Source of the DNA: Duganella aquatilis
GTDB lineage: Bacteria > Pseudomonadota > Gammaproteobacteria > Burkholderiales > Burkholderiaceae_D
Length of the DNA stretch: 64,000 bases
Assembly: GCF_009674565.1 (NCBI RefSeq)
Contig: NZ_WKJL01000001.1
Span: forward strand, 248,001 to 312,000
Direction of reading: 5' to 3'
This document shows, piece after piece, positions 25,271 to 34,026 of this stretch. Position numbers and translations under genes: made by a program. Below the pieces are notes generated by a model. That model made no database searches and had not been told where the DNA came from. It worked only from the letters and a program-made list of their open reading frames with translations. The stretch's first letter is position 1, and every line of letters starts with the position of its first letter.

Positions 25271-25299
25271 TACGGCTTTAATGATCCGTGCTTTGTAAT
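25267..25299 (+). promoter_or_regulatory. PmrA/QseB-type box promoter, copy D (DUF347 operon)
   Basis: TTAAT 25267-25271, ACGGCT, TTAAT 25278-25282, 11 bp, TGTAAT 25294-25299. It begins at the stop codon of the second ATP-grasp gene and would start transcription near 25306, ahead of the DUF347 gene start at 25333. Confidence 0.62.
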
Positions 25300-25332
25300 G
25301 TCGATAACGAACAACAAGCACGGAGCTGCCGT

Positions 25333-26091
25333 ATGCCCATCCATCCCCGATCCTTCAACAAGGTGCCGCAAGTCACCCTGACGTTCTGGCTGATCAAGAT
25401 CCTGTCAACCACCGTGGGCGAGACCGGCGCCGATTACCTGGCCGTCAATGCCGGCCTGGGCGTCGCCTATACCGGCACGCTGATGGGCGGCCTGCTGATC
25501 GTCGCGCTGCTGTATCAACTGCGTCAAGCTCGCTATGTGCCCTGGGTGTACTGGCTGACCGTCGTGCTGCTCAGTGTGGTCGGCACGCAGATTACCGATG
25601 CCCTGACCGACGGCCTGGGCATCAGCCTGTATGCCAGCACGGCGGTGTTCAGCATCCTGCTGGCGGTGGTGTTCGGCCTGTGGTATCGGCGCGAACGGAC
25701 GCTGGACATCCGCAGCATCGTCACACTGCGCCGCGAACTGTTTTACTGGTCCGCCATCCTGCTGACCTTCGCGCTGGGCACGGCGGCGGGCGATCTGGCG
25801 ACCGAGGCCCTGGGACTGGGCTTCCGTGTCGGCGTGGTGGTCTTCGGCTGCTTGATCGCGGCGATCTATGTCGCGCGCCGGCTGGGCGCCGATGCAGTGC
25901 TGACGTTCTGGCTGGCGTACATCCTGACCCGTCCGCTCGGTGCGTCGCTCGGCGATCTGCTGTCGCAGTCGCAGGAATACGGCGGCATCGGCTGGGGCAC
26001 GATTAATACCAGCGCGGTGTTCCTGCTAGTGATCGCCGGCCTGGTAACGATGATCAGTCTTCAGCAATTCAACTCGAAGGAAAAATCATGA
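25333..26091 (+). CDS. DUF347/COG4705 repeat membrane protein
   Basis: Polytopic inner-membrane protein of 252 residues from ATG 25333 (GGAG upstream; an earlier in-frame start at 25288 lies before the -10 element). It has about eight hydrophobic segments arranged as repeats: [21 protein letters not shown] near the start (in part) recurs as [20 protein letters not shown] near the end, and [10 protein letters not shown] in the middle is a further version. This is the signature of the DUF347 repeat (COG4705). No activity has been firmly assigned to my knowledge. Acidic residues inside the repeats suggest ion handling. Its stop overlaps the next gene (ATGA). Confidence 0.88.
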   Translation: MPIHPRSFNKVPQVTLTFWLIKILSTTVGETGADYLAVNAGLGVAYTGTLMGGLLIVALLYQLRQARYVPWVYWLTVVLLSVVGTQITDALTDGLGISLYASTAVFSILLAVVFGLWYRRERTLDIRSIVTLRRELFYWSAILLTFALGTAAGDLATEALGLGFRVGVVVFGCLIAAIYVARRLGADAVLTFWLAYILTRPLGASLGDLLSQSQEYGGIGWGTINTSAVFLLVIAGLVTMISLQQFNSKEKS

Positions 26092-26450
26092 AAATTGCAC
26101 GTATTGTCTCCGCCGCTCTGGTGGTGTTGGCTTTCATCTCCTGCGCTGCCCATGCCGCGGCGTTCAGCCGGCTGGGTGACCTCAGCCGTTTCCAGATCAT
26201 CGCCCGCGACACGTCGACGCTGGTGGACAAGGGCGACCTGGCCGGCGCCAAGGCGCGCATCAAGGACCTGGAAACCAGCTGGGACCAGGCGGAGTCGGGC
26301 CTGAAGCCGCGCGCGGCGGCCAGCTGGCACGTGGTCGACAAGGCCATCGACAATGCCTTGTCGGCGCTGCGGGCAAGCAAGCCGGACCCGGTCCAGTGCA
26401 AGCGTGCGATGGCCGACCTGCTGGAAGCGATGGACCGGAATGACCAATAG
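26088..26450 (+). CDS. small periplasmic helical protein
   Basis: A 120-residue exported protein with a signal peptide (about 1-24, ending AHAAA). The mature part is helical and charged: [21 protein letters not shown], then [16 protein letters not shown], then [19 protein letters not shown] (each quoted in part). The pattern recalls a conserved family of small periplasmic proteins found beside DUF347 genes, but I know no assigned function. It overlaps the DUF347 gene by 4 bp and the PAP2 gene by 11 bp, so the three are translationally coupled. It could be a periplasmic sensor or ligand-binding partner of the membrane protein. Confidence 0.75.
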   Translation: MKIARIVSAALVVLAFISCAAHAAAFSRLGDLSRFQIIARDTSTLVDKGDLAGAKARIKDLETSWDQAESGLKPRAAASWHVVDKAIDNALSALRASKPDPVQCKRAMADLLEAMDRNDQ

Positions 26451-27111
26451 GCCAGCGGATCTGGAAACGCCGCCGCGCGTGGCCAGGTACACCGGCGCGA
26501 TACTGCTGTTTGTGGTGTTGCTGGCGGCGCTGATGTTGTTCGGCATGCTGGCGGAGGACGTGGCGGAAGGCGAGCATATCTTTTTCGATGAACCGGTGCT
26601 GCACTGGCTGCGCGGATTGTCGAACGGCCCGCTCGATCTTGCCATGAAAGCGATCACGTGGCTAGGTTCCGTCTGGGCCGTGGCGCCGCTGCTGGCATTG
26701 GCGTTGTGGCGGCTACGGCGCGAGCGATACGCATCGCTGTATCTGCTGTTGGCGAATGCCGGCGCGGCCCTGCTGAATCTGGCGGCCAAACACGGCTTTG
26801 CGCGCATCCGTCCGACCTATTGGGAACCGATGGTGCATGAAACCAGCTACAGCTTCCCCAGCGGGCATGCGATGGAAACCATGGCGCTGGTGGCGTCGTT
26901 GTGGCTGGTCCGGCGCCATGGCGTGCACCGCGGCTTCCTGCTGCTGGGCGTCGTCTATGTGGGCCTGGTGGGCGTGTCGCGCATGTACCTGGGCGTGCAT
27001 TATCCGTCCGATGTGCTGGCCGGATGGTGCGCGGCGTTCTGCTGGTGCCACGGACTGGCGATGGCGATGCGGCATCATGACGTACGGGCGCGCCACCAGC
27101 TGCGGCGCTGA
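26440..27111 (+). CDS. PAP2-family membrane phosphatase
   Basis: Membrane phosphatase of 223 residues of the phosphatidic acid phosphatase 2 family, active on lipid phosphates at the periplasmic face. All three catalytic motifs are intact: KHGFARIRP (motif 1), [11 protein letters not shown] (motif 2) and [12 protein letters not shown] (motif 3). About five or six membrane helices are visible. ATG 26440 overlaps the end of the small periplasmic gene by 11 bp. Related enzymes dephosphorylate undecaprenyl pyrophosphate, phosphatidylglycerophosphate or lipid A. Its placement in an operon led by a PmrA/QseB-type promoter makes an envelope lipid substrate likely, but the exact one is unknown. Confidence 0.92.
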   Translation: MTNRPADLETPPRVARYTGAILLFVVLLAALMLFGMLAEDVAEGEHIFFDEPVLHWLRGLSNGPLDLAMKAITWLGSVWAVAPLLALALWRLRRERYASLYLLLANAGAALLNLAAKHGFARIRPTYWEPMVHETSYSFPSGHAMETMALVASLWLVRRHGVHRGFLLLGVVYVGLVGVSRMYLGVHYPSDVLAGWCAAFCWCHGLAMAMRHHDVRARHQLRR

Positions 27112-27152
27112 CTTGCTCAGTGAACGCTAAGTGTGGAGCGTCAAGCTTGTCT

Positions 27153-27172
27153 TCAGCGCAGATTCGCGCTGA
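27153..27172. other. hairpin in the PAP2-PepSY intergenic gap
   Basis: TCAGCGC, a 6-base loop AGATTC, then GCGCTGA form a perfect 7-bp stem in the 78-bp gap. No T run follows. It could be an attenuator, an RNA-processing site or a protein-binding dyad just before the PepSY ribosome site. Confidence 0.35.
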
Positions 27173-27189
27173 CCTTATTGGAGGCTGTC

Positions 27190-27534
27190 ATGATGAACAA
27201 ACGTCAAATGTATCTTGCCGCGCTCGCGGCTGCGCTGATCGGCGCCGGTGGTTTTGCCTTCGCGGAGAAATCCGACATGAAGGAAAACGACGCGGTTGCC
27301 GTCACCAGGGCCCAGACTTCGCTGATCCAGGCCGTTACCGCCGCCGAGCAGAGCGCCGGTGGCAAGGCTGCACGCGCCGAATTCGAAGTGGACAAAAAGG
27401 GGCCGCACTATGAAGTCGAAGTCGTCAACGGCGCCAAGGTGTTCGATGTGCGCATCGACGCCGCCAGCGGCAAGGTCTTGTCGTCGGTGGAGGACAAGAT
27501 GGACAGCGGCGGCAAGGAAGACAAGGACGACTAA
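27190..27534 (+). CDS. PepSY-domain periplasmic protein
   Basis: Exported protein of 114 residues with a signal peptide (about 1-25, ending GFAFAE). The mature part carries one PepSY domain: LIQAVTAAEQSAGGKAARAEF, then YEVEVVNGAKVFDVRIDAASGKVL (both in part), with a very acidic tail (GGKEDKDD). ATG 27190 is chosen because GGAGG lies 7 bp upstream; a second ATG follows directly. PepSY proteins often sit beside QseBC/PmrAB-like systems and may damp or sense for the kinase; here the regulator starts 5 bp downstream. The role is inferred only from context. Confidence 0.85.
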   Translation: MMNKRQMYLAALAAALIGAGGFAFAEKSDMKENDAVAVTRAQTSLIQAVTAAEQSAGGKAARAEFEVDKKGPHYEVEVVNGAKVFDVRIDAASGKVLSSVEDKMDSGGKEDKDD

Positions 27535-27539
27535 GCGTC

Positions 27540-28205
27540 ATGCGCGTTCTGCTGGTTGAAGACGATCCGATGATAGGTTCAGCCATGCACGCGGCGCTGA
27601 AGGAGGCCGGCTGCGCATCCGACTGGGTGCGCAATGGCAGGACGGCGCTCGATACGCTGTCCTGCCAGCGCTACGACGCGGTGCTGCTGGACCTCGGGCT
27701 GCCGGAGCGCGATGGCGTCGCCGTGCTGCGCAGCCTGCGCGCCGGCGGCAATCAGGTGCCGGTGCTGATCATGACGGCGCGCGACAGTCTGGAAGACCGC
27801 ATCGCCGGCCTCGATGCTGGCGCCGACGACTATGTGCTCAAGCCGTTCCAGATGGCCGAGCTGCTGGCGCGCATGCGCGCCGTGCTGCGCCGCCATGCCG
27901 GCGGCGGCTCGCCGATTCTCGGCAATGGCGTGCTGGCACTGGACCCGGTCACGCGCGAGGCGTCGGCGCCGGGCGTGCCGCCGGTACAACTGACCCAGCG
28001 CGAGTTCGCGCTGTTGCAGGCGCTGCTGCTCAGGCCCGGCGCCATCCTGTCGCGCAGCGATCTGGAAGAGCGCATTTACGGCTGGGGCGAGGAGGTGGAG
28101 AGCAACGCCGTCGAATTCCTGATCCATGCGCTGCGCAAGAAGCTGGGCGGCAGCATGATTAAAAACGTGCGGGGTGTGGGATGGATGGTTTCCAGGAACG
28201 CCTGA
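27540..28205 (+). CDS. OmpR-family response regulator, QseB/PmrA subgroup (second)
   Basis: DNA-binding response regulator of 221 residues. Receiver domain about 1-115 with D8/D9, phosphoacceptor D51 and the conserved Lys in LKPFQ. The winged-helix domain contains ERIYGWGEEVESNAVEFLIH, closely matching the regulator at 15924. It starts 5 bp after the PepSY gene and overlaps the kinase gene by 25 bp. Because both regulators belong to the same subgroup, either or both could bind the five TTAAT-type boxes in this window. One difference from the first regulator is the AVEF in place of TIDV in the recognition region. Confidence 0.93.
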   Translation: MRVLLVEDDPMIGSAMHAALKEAGCASDWVRNGRTALDTLSCQRYDAVLLDLGLPERDGVAVLRSLRAGGNQVPVLIMTARDSLEDRIAGLDAGADDYVLKPFQMAELLARMRAVLRRHAGGGSPILGNGVLALDPVTREASAPGVPPVQLTQREFALLQALLLRPGAILSRSDLEERIYGWGEEVESNAVEFLIHALRKKLGGSMIKNVRGVGWMVSRNA

Positions 28206-29485
28206 AATTGTCCCTGCAATGGCGCCTGTCGTGGTGGTTGACGGTCGCCATGCTGCTGGTGGCGGCGCTGGCCGCCGCCGTGTCGTATCTGACCGCGCTG
28301 GACGAGGCCAATGAGATGCAGGACCAGACGCTGCGCCAGATCGGCGCGCTGTATGGCGCCGGCCGCCTGCCGGTCGTTGGCGCCATCCAGTTTGTCGGCG
28401 ACGATGAAGCGCCGGTCATGATACTCGGCCTGCGGCGCACGCCGGCGGGCGGGCTGGCCGCGCTGCCGGATGGCATGCACCGCGCCACCATGAACGGCGT
28501 CGCCTGCCGGGTGCTGCTGCGCACCGTGTCGCCCGGCCTGCGGCTGGCGGTAGGGCAGGCGATCGCGTTTCGCGATGAAATCGCCAACCACAGCGCATTG
28601 CGCACCTTGCTGCCGCTTTTGTTGTTGATCCCTCTGTTGCCGCTGCTCGTGGTGCTGCTGGTACGCCGGCTGTTCTTGCCGGTGGCGACGCTGGCGCACG
28701 AAGCGGATCAGCGCAGCGAGCGCGAACTGCAAGCGCTGGCGCCGGACTTCCTGCCGCTCGAACTGCGGCCTTTCGTGGTCGCCATCAACCGCCTGCTGGC
28801 GCGCGTGGAGAAGTCCATGGACCAGCAGCGCCGTTTCGTGGCCGATGCCGCGCATGAACTCCGTTCTCCGCTGACCGCTCTGTCGCTGCAGGCCGAGGCG
28901 CTGGCTGCGACCGCGCTGCCGCTGGAGGCAACCACGCGCGTCGAAGCGCTACACCTCGGCATCGAGCGCAGTCGCGTGCTGCTGGACCAGATGCTGGCCC
29001 TGGCGCGGGCGCAAACGGTATTGCCACGCACGGCCGCAGCGGTGCCGGTGCTGGACATCTTCCGGCGCGTGCTGGAGGATCTGATGCCGCTGGCGGAGGC
29101 GCGACAGATCGACATCGGCGTGGAAGCAACTGACGATCCGCGCGTCGTCGGCGACGCGGTCGACCTGCTGATGCTGGTCAAGAACCTGGCCGACAACGCG
29201 ATTCGCTACAGTCCCGCCGGCGGCAAGGTCGATCTGTGTACGCATGCGGACGGCGGCCAGGTCATCATCGAAGTATGCGACCGGGGACCGGGCATCGCAC
29301 CGGAGCAGCGCGAGCGGGTGTTCGATCCGTTCTTCCGCGTGCTGGGCAGCGAGCAGTCCGGCTCCGGGCTCGGCTTGTCCATCGTGGCGGAAATTGCCCG
29401 CCGCATGGGGGCGACGGTGCGGCTCGACTGGACCGACGCCGCGCAGCGGCAAGGCCTGCGCGTGTCGGTGGTTTTTCAGGTCTGA
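28181..29485 (+). CDS. sensor histidine kinase, QseC/PmrB type (second)
   Basis: Inner-membrane sensor kinase of 434 residues, the same length as the one at 16580. Membrane segments about 18-38 and 142-162 enclose a periplasmic sensor of roughly 100 residues. HisKA with H225 in DAAHELRSPLTALS, N box NLADNAIRYSP, G1 DRGPGIAP, and G2 GSGLGLSIV are intact. The start overlaps the regulator gene by 25 bp. The periplasmic part has two cysteine-poor acidic stretches (VGDDEAP), which could bind metal or peptides, as in PmrB-like sensors, but this is speculative. The 3' end overlaps the convergent outer-membrane channel gene by 10 bp. Confidence 0.93.
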   Translation: MDGFQERLKLSLQWRLSWWLTVAMLLVAALAAAVSYLTALDEANEMQDQTLRQIGALYGAGRLPVVGAIQFVGDDEAPVMILGLRRTPAGGLAALPDGMHRATMNGVACRVLLRTVSPGLRLAVGQAIAFRDEIANHSALRTLLPLLLLIPLLPLLVVLLVRRLFLPVATLAHEADQRSERELQALAPDFLPLELRPFVVAINRLLARVEKSMDQQRRFVADAAHELRSPLTALSLQAEALAATALPLEATTRVEALHLGIERSRVLLDQMLALARAQTVLPRTAAAVPVLDIFRRVLEDLMPLAEARQIDIGVEATDDPRVVGDAVDLLMLVKNLADNAIRYSPAGGKVDLCTHADGGQVIIEVCDRGPGIAPEQRERVFDPFFRVLGSEQSGSGLGLSIVAEIARRMGATVRLDWTDAAQRQGLRVSVVFQV

Positions 29486-30879
29486 GGCCGCCAGCCGCCG
29501 CCCAGCGCACGGTACAGGTCCACCAGGCTGGTCAACTGATTCAGGCGGGCCGTCAACAGCGACTGCTGCGCGGTGTACAGCGCGGTCTGCGCCGACAGCA
29601 CGTTCTGGTAACTGTCCACGCCATTTTTATACAGCATGTTCTCCAGTTCCAGGCGGCGCTGCTGGTCTGCCGTTTCCCGCTGCTGCGCCGCCAGCTGCGC
29701 GGTGTAGGTGCCGCGCGCGGCGAGGCCGTCGGCCACTTCGCGGAACGCCGTCTGCACCGCTTTCTGGTACTGCGCCACGCCGATGTCGCGGCTGACCATG
29801 GCCACGTCCAGGTTGGCCTGGTTGGCGCCGGCGTTAAAGATCGGCATGGTCAGCGCCGGCAGCAGGGTCCAGGCGCCGGTGCCGGCGGCGAACAGTCCGC
29901 CCAGCGATGCACTCTGGCTGCCTGCCGTCGCGGTCAGCGACAGGTTGGGGAAGAATGCGGCGCGCGCGGCGCCGATGTCCGCGTGTTCGGCGCGCAGCTG
30001 CGCCTCCGCTTGCAGGATGTCCGGCCGGCGCAGCAGCAGGTCGGACGGCAGCCCGGCCGGCATGTCGGCCATGACCAGGTTGTCGTCCAGGCGGCCCGGC
30101 GGCGGCAGGTCGGCCGGCAATGCCTGGCCCACCAGCAGCACCAGCGCATTTTCCGCCTGCGCGCGCAGACGCAGCTGGGCCTGATAGTTGGCGTCGGCCT
30201 GGTCGACCGTGGTCCGTGCCAGCCGCAAGTCCAGTTCGGACACGGTGCCGGTGTCGTATTGCAGCTTGACCAACTGGTATGACGCTTCGGCGGCAGTGCG
30301 CGTGTCCAGCGTCAGCTTGAGCTGGGCGTCGTCCGCCAGCGTGGTCAGGTACTGGTCGGCGATTTGCGAGATCAGCAGGATTTCCGCCGCCTGGCGCGCG
30401 TGGCCGCTGGCCAGGTATTGCTGGAAGGCCGAGTCGGACTGGCTGCGCAGGCGGCCGAACAGGTCGAGTTCCCAGGCCGCCGTCAAACCGGCCGAATAGC
30501 TGCGGCCGGTCGATGCCGGCTTGCCGCCGATGCCGTCCGGCGTGTGGGCGGCGTCCATGTCGGCCTGGGCGCCGATCTGCGGCGCCAGCGCCGAGCGGGC
30601 GATGCGGTACTGCGCCTGCACCCGTTCGACATTCAGCATGGCGACACGCAGGTCGCGGTTGTTGTGGAGCCCCAGTTCGACCAGACGTTGCAGGCGGGCG
30701 TCGGTCAGCACCTGGCGCCAGTCGGTGGCGGCGGCGGTCGGCTTTTCGGCCGGCGCGCCTGGCGCGGCCGGGTAGAGCGCCGGCACGGCGCTGTCAGGCT
30801 GCTGGTAGACCGGTTGCAGCGAGCAGCCACTGGCCAGCGCCACCAGCAGCGCGCCCACGGTAAGAGTCAGAGTTTTCAT
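29476..30879 (-). CDS. outer-membrane efflux lipoprotein, NodT/OprM type
   Basis: Outer-membrane channel of a tripartite efflux pump, 467 residues. A lipoprotein signal ends ASGC with C19 acylated. The mature protein has two OEP repeats with long helices: DARLQRLVELGLHNNRDLRV and YKNGVDSYQNVLSAQTALY (in part) and EADLRLART-like turns. The NodT/OprM family hallmark LDLFGRLR is present (about 155-162). It is the third gene of the adaptor-pump-channel operon on the minus strand, 10 bp after the RND stop. It could also serve the orphan RND pump at 11608, which lacks a channel gene. Confidence 0.93.
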   Translation of the reverse strand: MKTLTLTVGALLVALASGCSLQPVYQQPDSAVPALYPAAPGAPAEKPTAAATDWRQVLTDARLQRLVELGLHNNRDLRVAMLNVERVQAQYRIARSALAPQIGAQADMDAAHTPDGIGGKPASTGRSYSAGLTAAWELDLFGRLRSQSDSAFQQYLASGHARQAAEILLISQIADQYLTTLADDAQLKLTLDTRTAAEASYQLVKLQYDTGTVSELDLRLARTTVDQADANYQAQLRLRAQAENALVLLVGQALPADLPPPGRLDDNLVMADMPAGLPSDLLLRRPDILQAEAQLRAEHADIGAARAAFFPNLSLTATAGSQSASLGGLFAAGTGAWTLLPALTMPIFNAGANQANLDVAMVSRDIGVAQYQKAVQTAFREVADGLAARGTYTAQLAAQQRETADQQRRLELENMLYKNGVDSYQNVLSAQTALYTAQQSLLTARLNQLTSLVDLYRALGGGWRPQT

Positions 30880-30889
30880 GGTCGTGTTC

Positions 30890-33800
30890 CTATGCGGGTT
30901 GTTCGGCGCCGGCCTTGCGGCTGCCGAGCTTGTCCATGACGACGATGAAGAACATCGGAATCATGAAGGTGGCGAAGAAGGTGGCGGCCAGCGTGCCGCC
31001 GATGACGCCGGTGCCGATCGAGTTCTGGCTGGCCGAGCCGGCGCCGTTCGACAGCGCCAGCGGCAGTACGCCGAGCAGGAAGGCCATCGAGGTCATGACG
31101 ATAGGGCGCAAGCGCATCTGTGCCGACTCCACCGCCGCTTCCAGCGCCGTGCGTCCCTGCTGCTGCAATTCGCGGGCGAACTCGACGATCAGGATCGCGT
31201 TCTTGGCCGACAGGCCGATGGTGGTCAGCAGGCCGACCTGGAAATAGACGTCGTTGGTCAGCCCCGCCAGCGAGGTGGCCGCCAGCGCGCCCAGCACGCC
31301 GATCGGGATTACCATGATGACCGAGATCGGAATCGACCAGCTTTCGTACAGCGCGGCCAGGCTGAGGAACACCACCAGGATCGACAGGCCGTACAGCAAG
31401 GGCGCCTGCGAGCTGGCCTGTTTCTGTTGCAGCGAGCTGCCGGTCCATTCATAGCCGATGCCGGACGGCAGCTTGGCGACCAGCTGCTCCATCGCCTGCA
31501 TGGCCTGACCGGTGCTGTAGCCGGGCGCCGGCTGGCCCTGGATTTCCATCGATTCGACGCCGTTGTAGCGTTGCAGCTGCGGCGGGCCGTAGGTCCAGCC
31601 GGCGCTGCCGAAGGCGCTGAACGGCACCATGCCGCCGCTGCTGTTGCGCACGTAGAGCTGGTCCAGATCCTGCGGATTCATGCGGAATGGCGCGTCGGCC
31701 TGCACATAGACTTTCTTGATGCGGTTGTCGGTATCGAGGAAGTTGTTGACGTACTTCGCGCCCCAGGCGATCGAGAACGCCTGGTCGATATCTGCCGGGG
31801 CAACGCCCAGCACGGCGGCCTTCTCGCGGTCGATGTTCACCTTGAAGGTTGGATTCTCGGTCTGGCCTTTCAGGTGTACCTGGGCCAATGCCGGATCCTT
31901 GGCCGCCATGGCCAGCAACTGGTCGCGCGCCTTGGCCAGCGCGTCGTGGCCGAGGCCGGCGCGGTCCTGCAGCTCGAAGTCGAAGCCGGAAGCGCTGCCC
32001 AGGCCACGGATCGGCGGCGGACTGATGGTGGTGATGACGGCTTCCTTGTCATGCGCGAAATGGCGGGTGATGCGGTCGCTCAATGCGGCGGCGCTCTGGT
32101 TGGCGGCGGTACGCTGCGACCAGTCTTTCAGGCGCAGGAACAGCTGGCCCTGGTTCTGGCCACGGCCGGCGTCGTTGTAGCCGTTGACCATGAAGGTTGC
32201 TTCCACCACCGATTTTTCCTGGGTGCGCAGGTACTGGTCGACGCGGTCCAGGATGGCGCCGGTGCGTGCCTGCGTGGCGCCGACCGGCGCCTGGACCTGG
32301 ACGAAGATGAAGCCCTGGTCCTCGTTCGGCAGGAAGGAGGTCGGCAGTTTCATGAACATCAGCACCACCGCAGCGATGACGACGCCGTAGATGATCATCC
32401 AGCGGCCCGAGCGGGCGGCGACGGCGCGCACGCCGTGCACGTATTTGTCGCGGCCACGGTCGAAGGTGCGGTTGAACCAGCCGAAGAAGCCTTTCTGCTT
32501 GGCGTGGTCCTCGTTGGCGGGCTTGAGCAGCGTGGCGCACAGCGCCGGCGTCAGCGACAGCGCCACGAACACCGACAGCAGCATCGAAATCACGATGGTT
32601 AGCGAGAACTGGCGGTAGATGCCGCCGACGGTGCCGCTGGAGAACGCCACCGGCACGAACACCGCGCACAGCACCAGCGCCACGCCGATCAGCGCGCTGC
32701 TGATCTGGCCCATGGCCTTGCGCGTGGCTTCCAGCGGCCCCAGGCCGTCCTCGTGCATGACGCGTTCGACGTTTTCCACCACCACGATGGCGTCATCGAC
32801 CAGCAGGCCGATGGCCAGCACCATGCCGAACATCGACAGCGTGTTGATGGTGAAGCCGCAGGCCGACATCACGCCAAAGGTGCCCAGCAAAACGACCGGC
32901 ACGGTGATCGACGGGATCAGTGTGGCGCGCAGGTTTTGCAGGAACAAATACATCACCAGGAACACCAGGGCGATGCCTTCGATCAGGGTCTTGACCACTT
33001 CCTCGATGGAGATCTTGACGAAGGGCGTGACGTCGTTCGGGTAGACGACCTTCAAGCCATGCGGGAAGTAGGGCGCCAGCTGGTCGAGTTGGGCGCGGAT
33101 GGCGTTGGCTGTTTGCAGCGCGTTGCCGCCGGGCGCCAGCTGGATGCCGATGCCGCTGGCCGGGCCGCCGTTGTATTTGTTGTCGACGTTGTAGTTTTCC
33201 GGACCGAGATTGATGCGGGCGACGTCACGCAGGCGCACCTGCGCGCCGCCGGCCTGCACCTTGAGCAGGATGTTGCCGAAGTCGGTTGGCGTGCGCAGCA
33301 GCGTCGATTCGGTGATGGTGGCGTTGATCTGCTGGTTCGGCACCGCCGGCGCCGCGCCCAGCTGGCCGCCCGAAATCTGTACGTTTTGCGCGGTCAGCGC
33401 GGCGGTGACGTCCTGCGGCGACAGCGAGTAGCTGTTGAGCTTGGCGAGGTCGAGCCAGACGCGCATCGCGTACTGGGTGCCGAACACGTTCATGTTGCCG
33501 ACGCCGTTGATGCGGCTGAGCGGTCCCTGGACGTTGGACACCACGTAGTTGGCGATGTCGAACTTGTTCATGCTGTTGTCGGTCGAGACGAAGCCGACCA
33601 CCATCAGGAAGGAGTTGGTGGACTTGGTTACCTGCACGCCGCTCTGCTGCACCGGCGCCGGCAGCAGCGGTGTCGCCAGTTGCAGCTTGTTCTGCACCTG
33701 CACCTGGGCGATGTTGGGATCGGTGCCGGTGGCGAAGGTCAGCGAGGTGGTGGAGACGCCGGTGTCGTCGGTGGTGGAGGACATGTAGAGCAGGTTGTCG

Positions 33801-34015
33801 ATGCCGCTCATCTGCTGCTCGATCACCTGGACCACGGTGTCCTGCATGGTGACGGCGGAGGCGCCGGGGTAGGTGGCGCTGATCTGCACGGTGGGCGGCG
33901 CCACCGGCGGGAACTGCTCGATCGGCAGGCTGGTCAGCGCGAGCACGCCGGCCAGCATGATGAGCAGTGCCAGCACGATGGCGAACACCGGACGTCGGAT
34001 AAAGAATTGGGCCAT
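30890..34015 (-). CDS. RND multidrug efflux pump, HAE-1 family (AcrB/MexB type)
   Basis: Inner-membrane drug/proton antiporter of 1041 residues, full length. It begins MAQFFIRRPVFAIVLAL, typical for AcrB homologues. Motifs include YPGASAVTMQDTV, a helix-4 segment GLLVDDAIVVVENVERVM (two aspartates for proton transfer), and a C-terminal half with LTNDVYFQVGLLTTIGLSAKN (in part). It sits between its adaptor (11-bp gap) and its channel (10-bp gap). It belongs to a different branch from the MdtC-like pump at 11608. Likely substrates are hydrophobic drugs or solvents, but these cannot be read from sequence. Confidence 0.95.
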   Translation of the reverse strand: MAQFFIRRPVFAIVLALLIMLAGVLALTSLPIEQFPPVAPPTVQISATYPGASAVTMQDTVVQVIEQQMSGIDNLLYMSSTTDDTGVSTTSLTFATGTDPNIAQVQVQNKLQLATPLLPAPVQQSGVQVTKSTNSFLMVVGFVSTDNSMNKFDIANYVVSNVQGPLSRINGVGNMNVFGTQYAMRVWLDLAKLNSYSLSPQDVTAALTAQNVQISGGQLGAAPAVPNQQINATITESTLLRTPTDFGNILLKVQAGGAQVRLRDVARINLGPENYNVDNKYNGGPASGIGIQLAPGGNALQTANAIRAQLDQLAPYFPHGLKVVYPNDVTPFVKISIEEVVKTLIEGIALVFLVMYLFLQNLRATLIPSITVPVVLLGTFGVMSACGFTINTLSMFGMVLAIGLLVDDAIVVVENVERVMHEDGLGPLEATRKAMGQISSALIGVALVLCAVFVPVAFSSGTVGGIYRQFSLTIVISMLLSVFVALSLTPALCATLLKPANEDHAKQKGFFGWFNRTFDRGRDKYVHGVRAVAARSGRWMIIYGVVIAAVVLMFMKLPTSFLPNEDQGFIFVQVQAPVGATQARTGAILDRVDQYLRTQEKSVVEATFMVNGYNDAGRGQNQGQLFLRLKDWSQRTAANQSAAALSDRITRHFAHDKEAVITTISPPPIRGLGSASGFDFELQDRAGLGHDALAKARDQLLAMAAKDPALAQVHLKGQTENPTFKVNIDREKAAVLGVAPADIDQAFSIAWGAKYVNNFLDTDNRIKKVYVQADAPFRMNPQDLDQLYVRNSSGGMVPFSAFGSAGWTYGPPQLQRYNGVESMEIQGQPAPGYSTGQAMQAMEQLVAKLPSGIGYEWTGSSLQQKQASSQAPLLYGLSILVVFLSLAALYESWSIPISVIMVIPIGVLGALAATSLAGLTNDVYFQVGLLTTIGLSAKNAILIVEFARELQQQGRTALEAAVESAQMRLRPIVMTSMAFLLGVLPLALSNGAGSASQNSIGTGVIGGTLAATFFATFMIPMFFIVVMDKLGSRKAGAEQPA

Positions 34016-34026
34016 GATGTCGCTCC

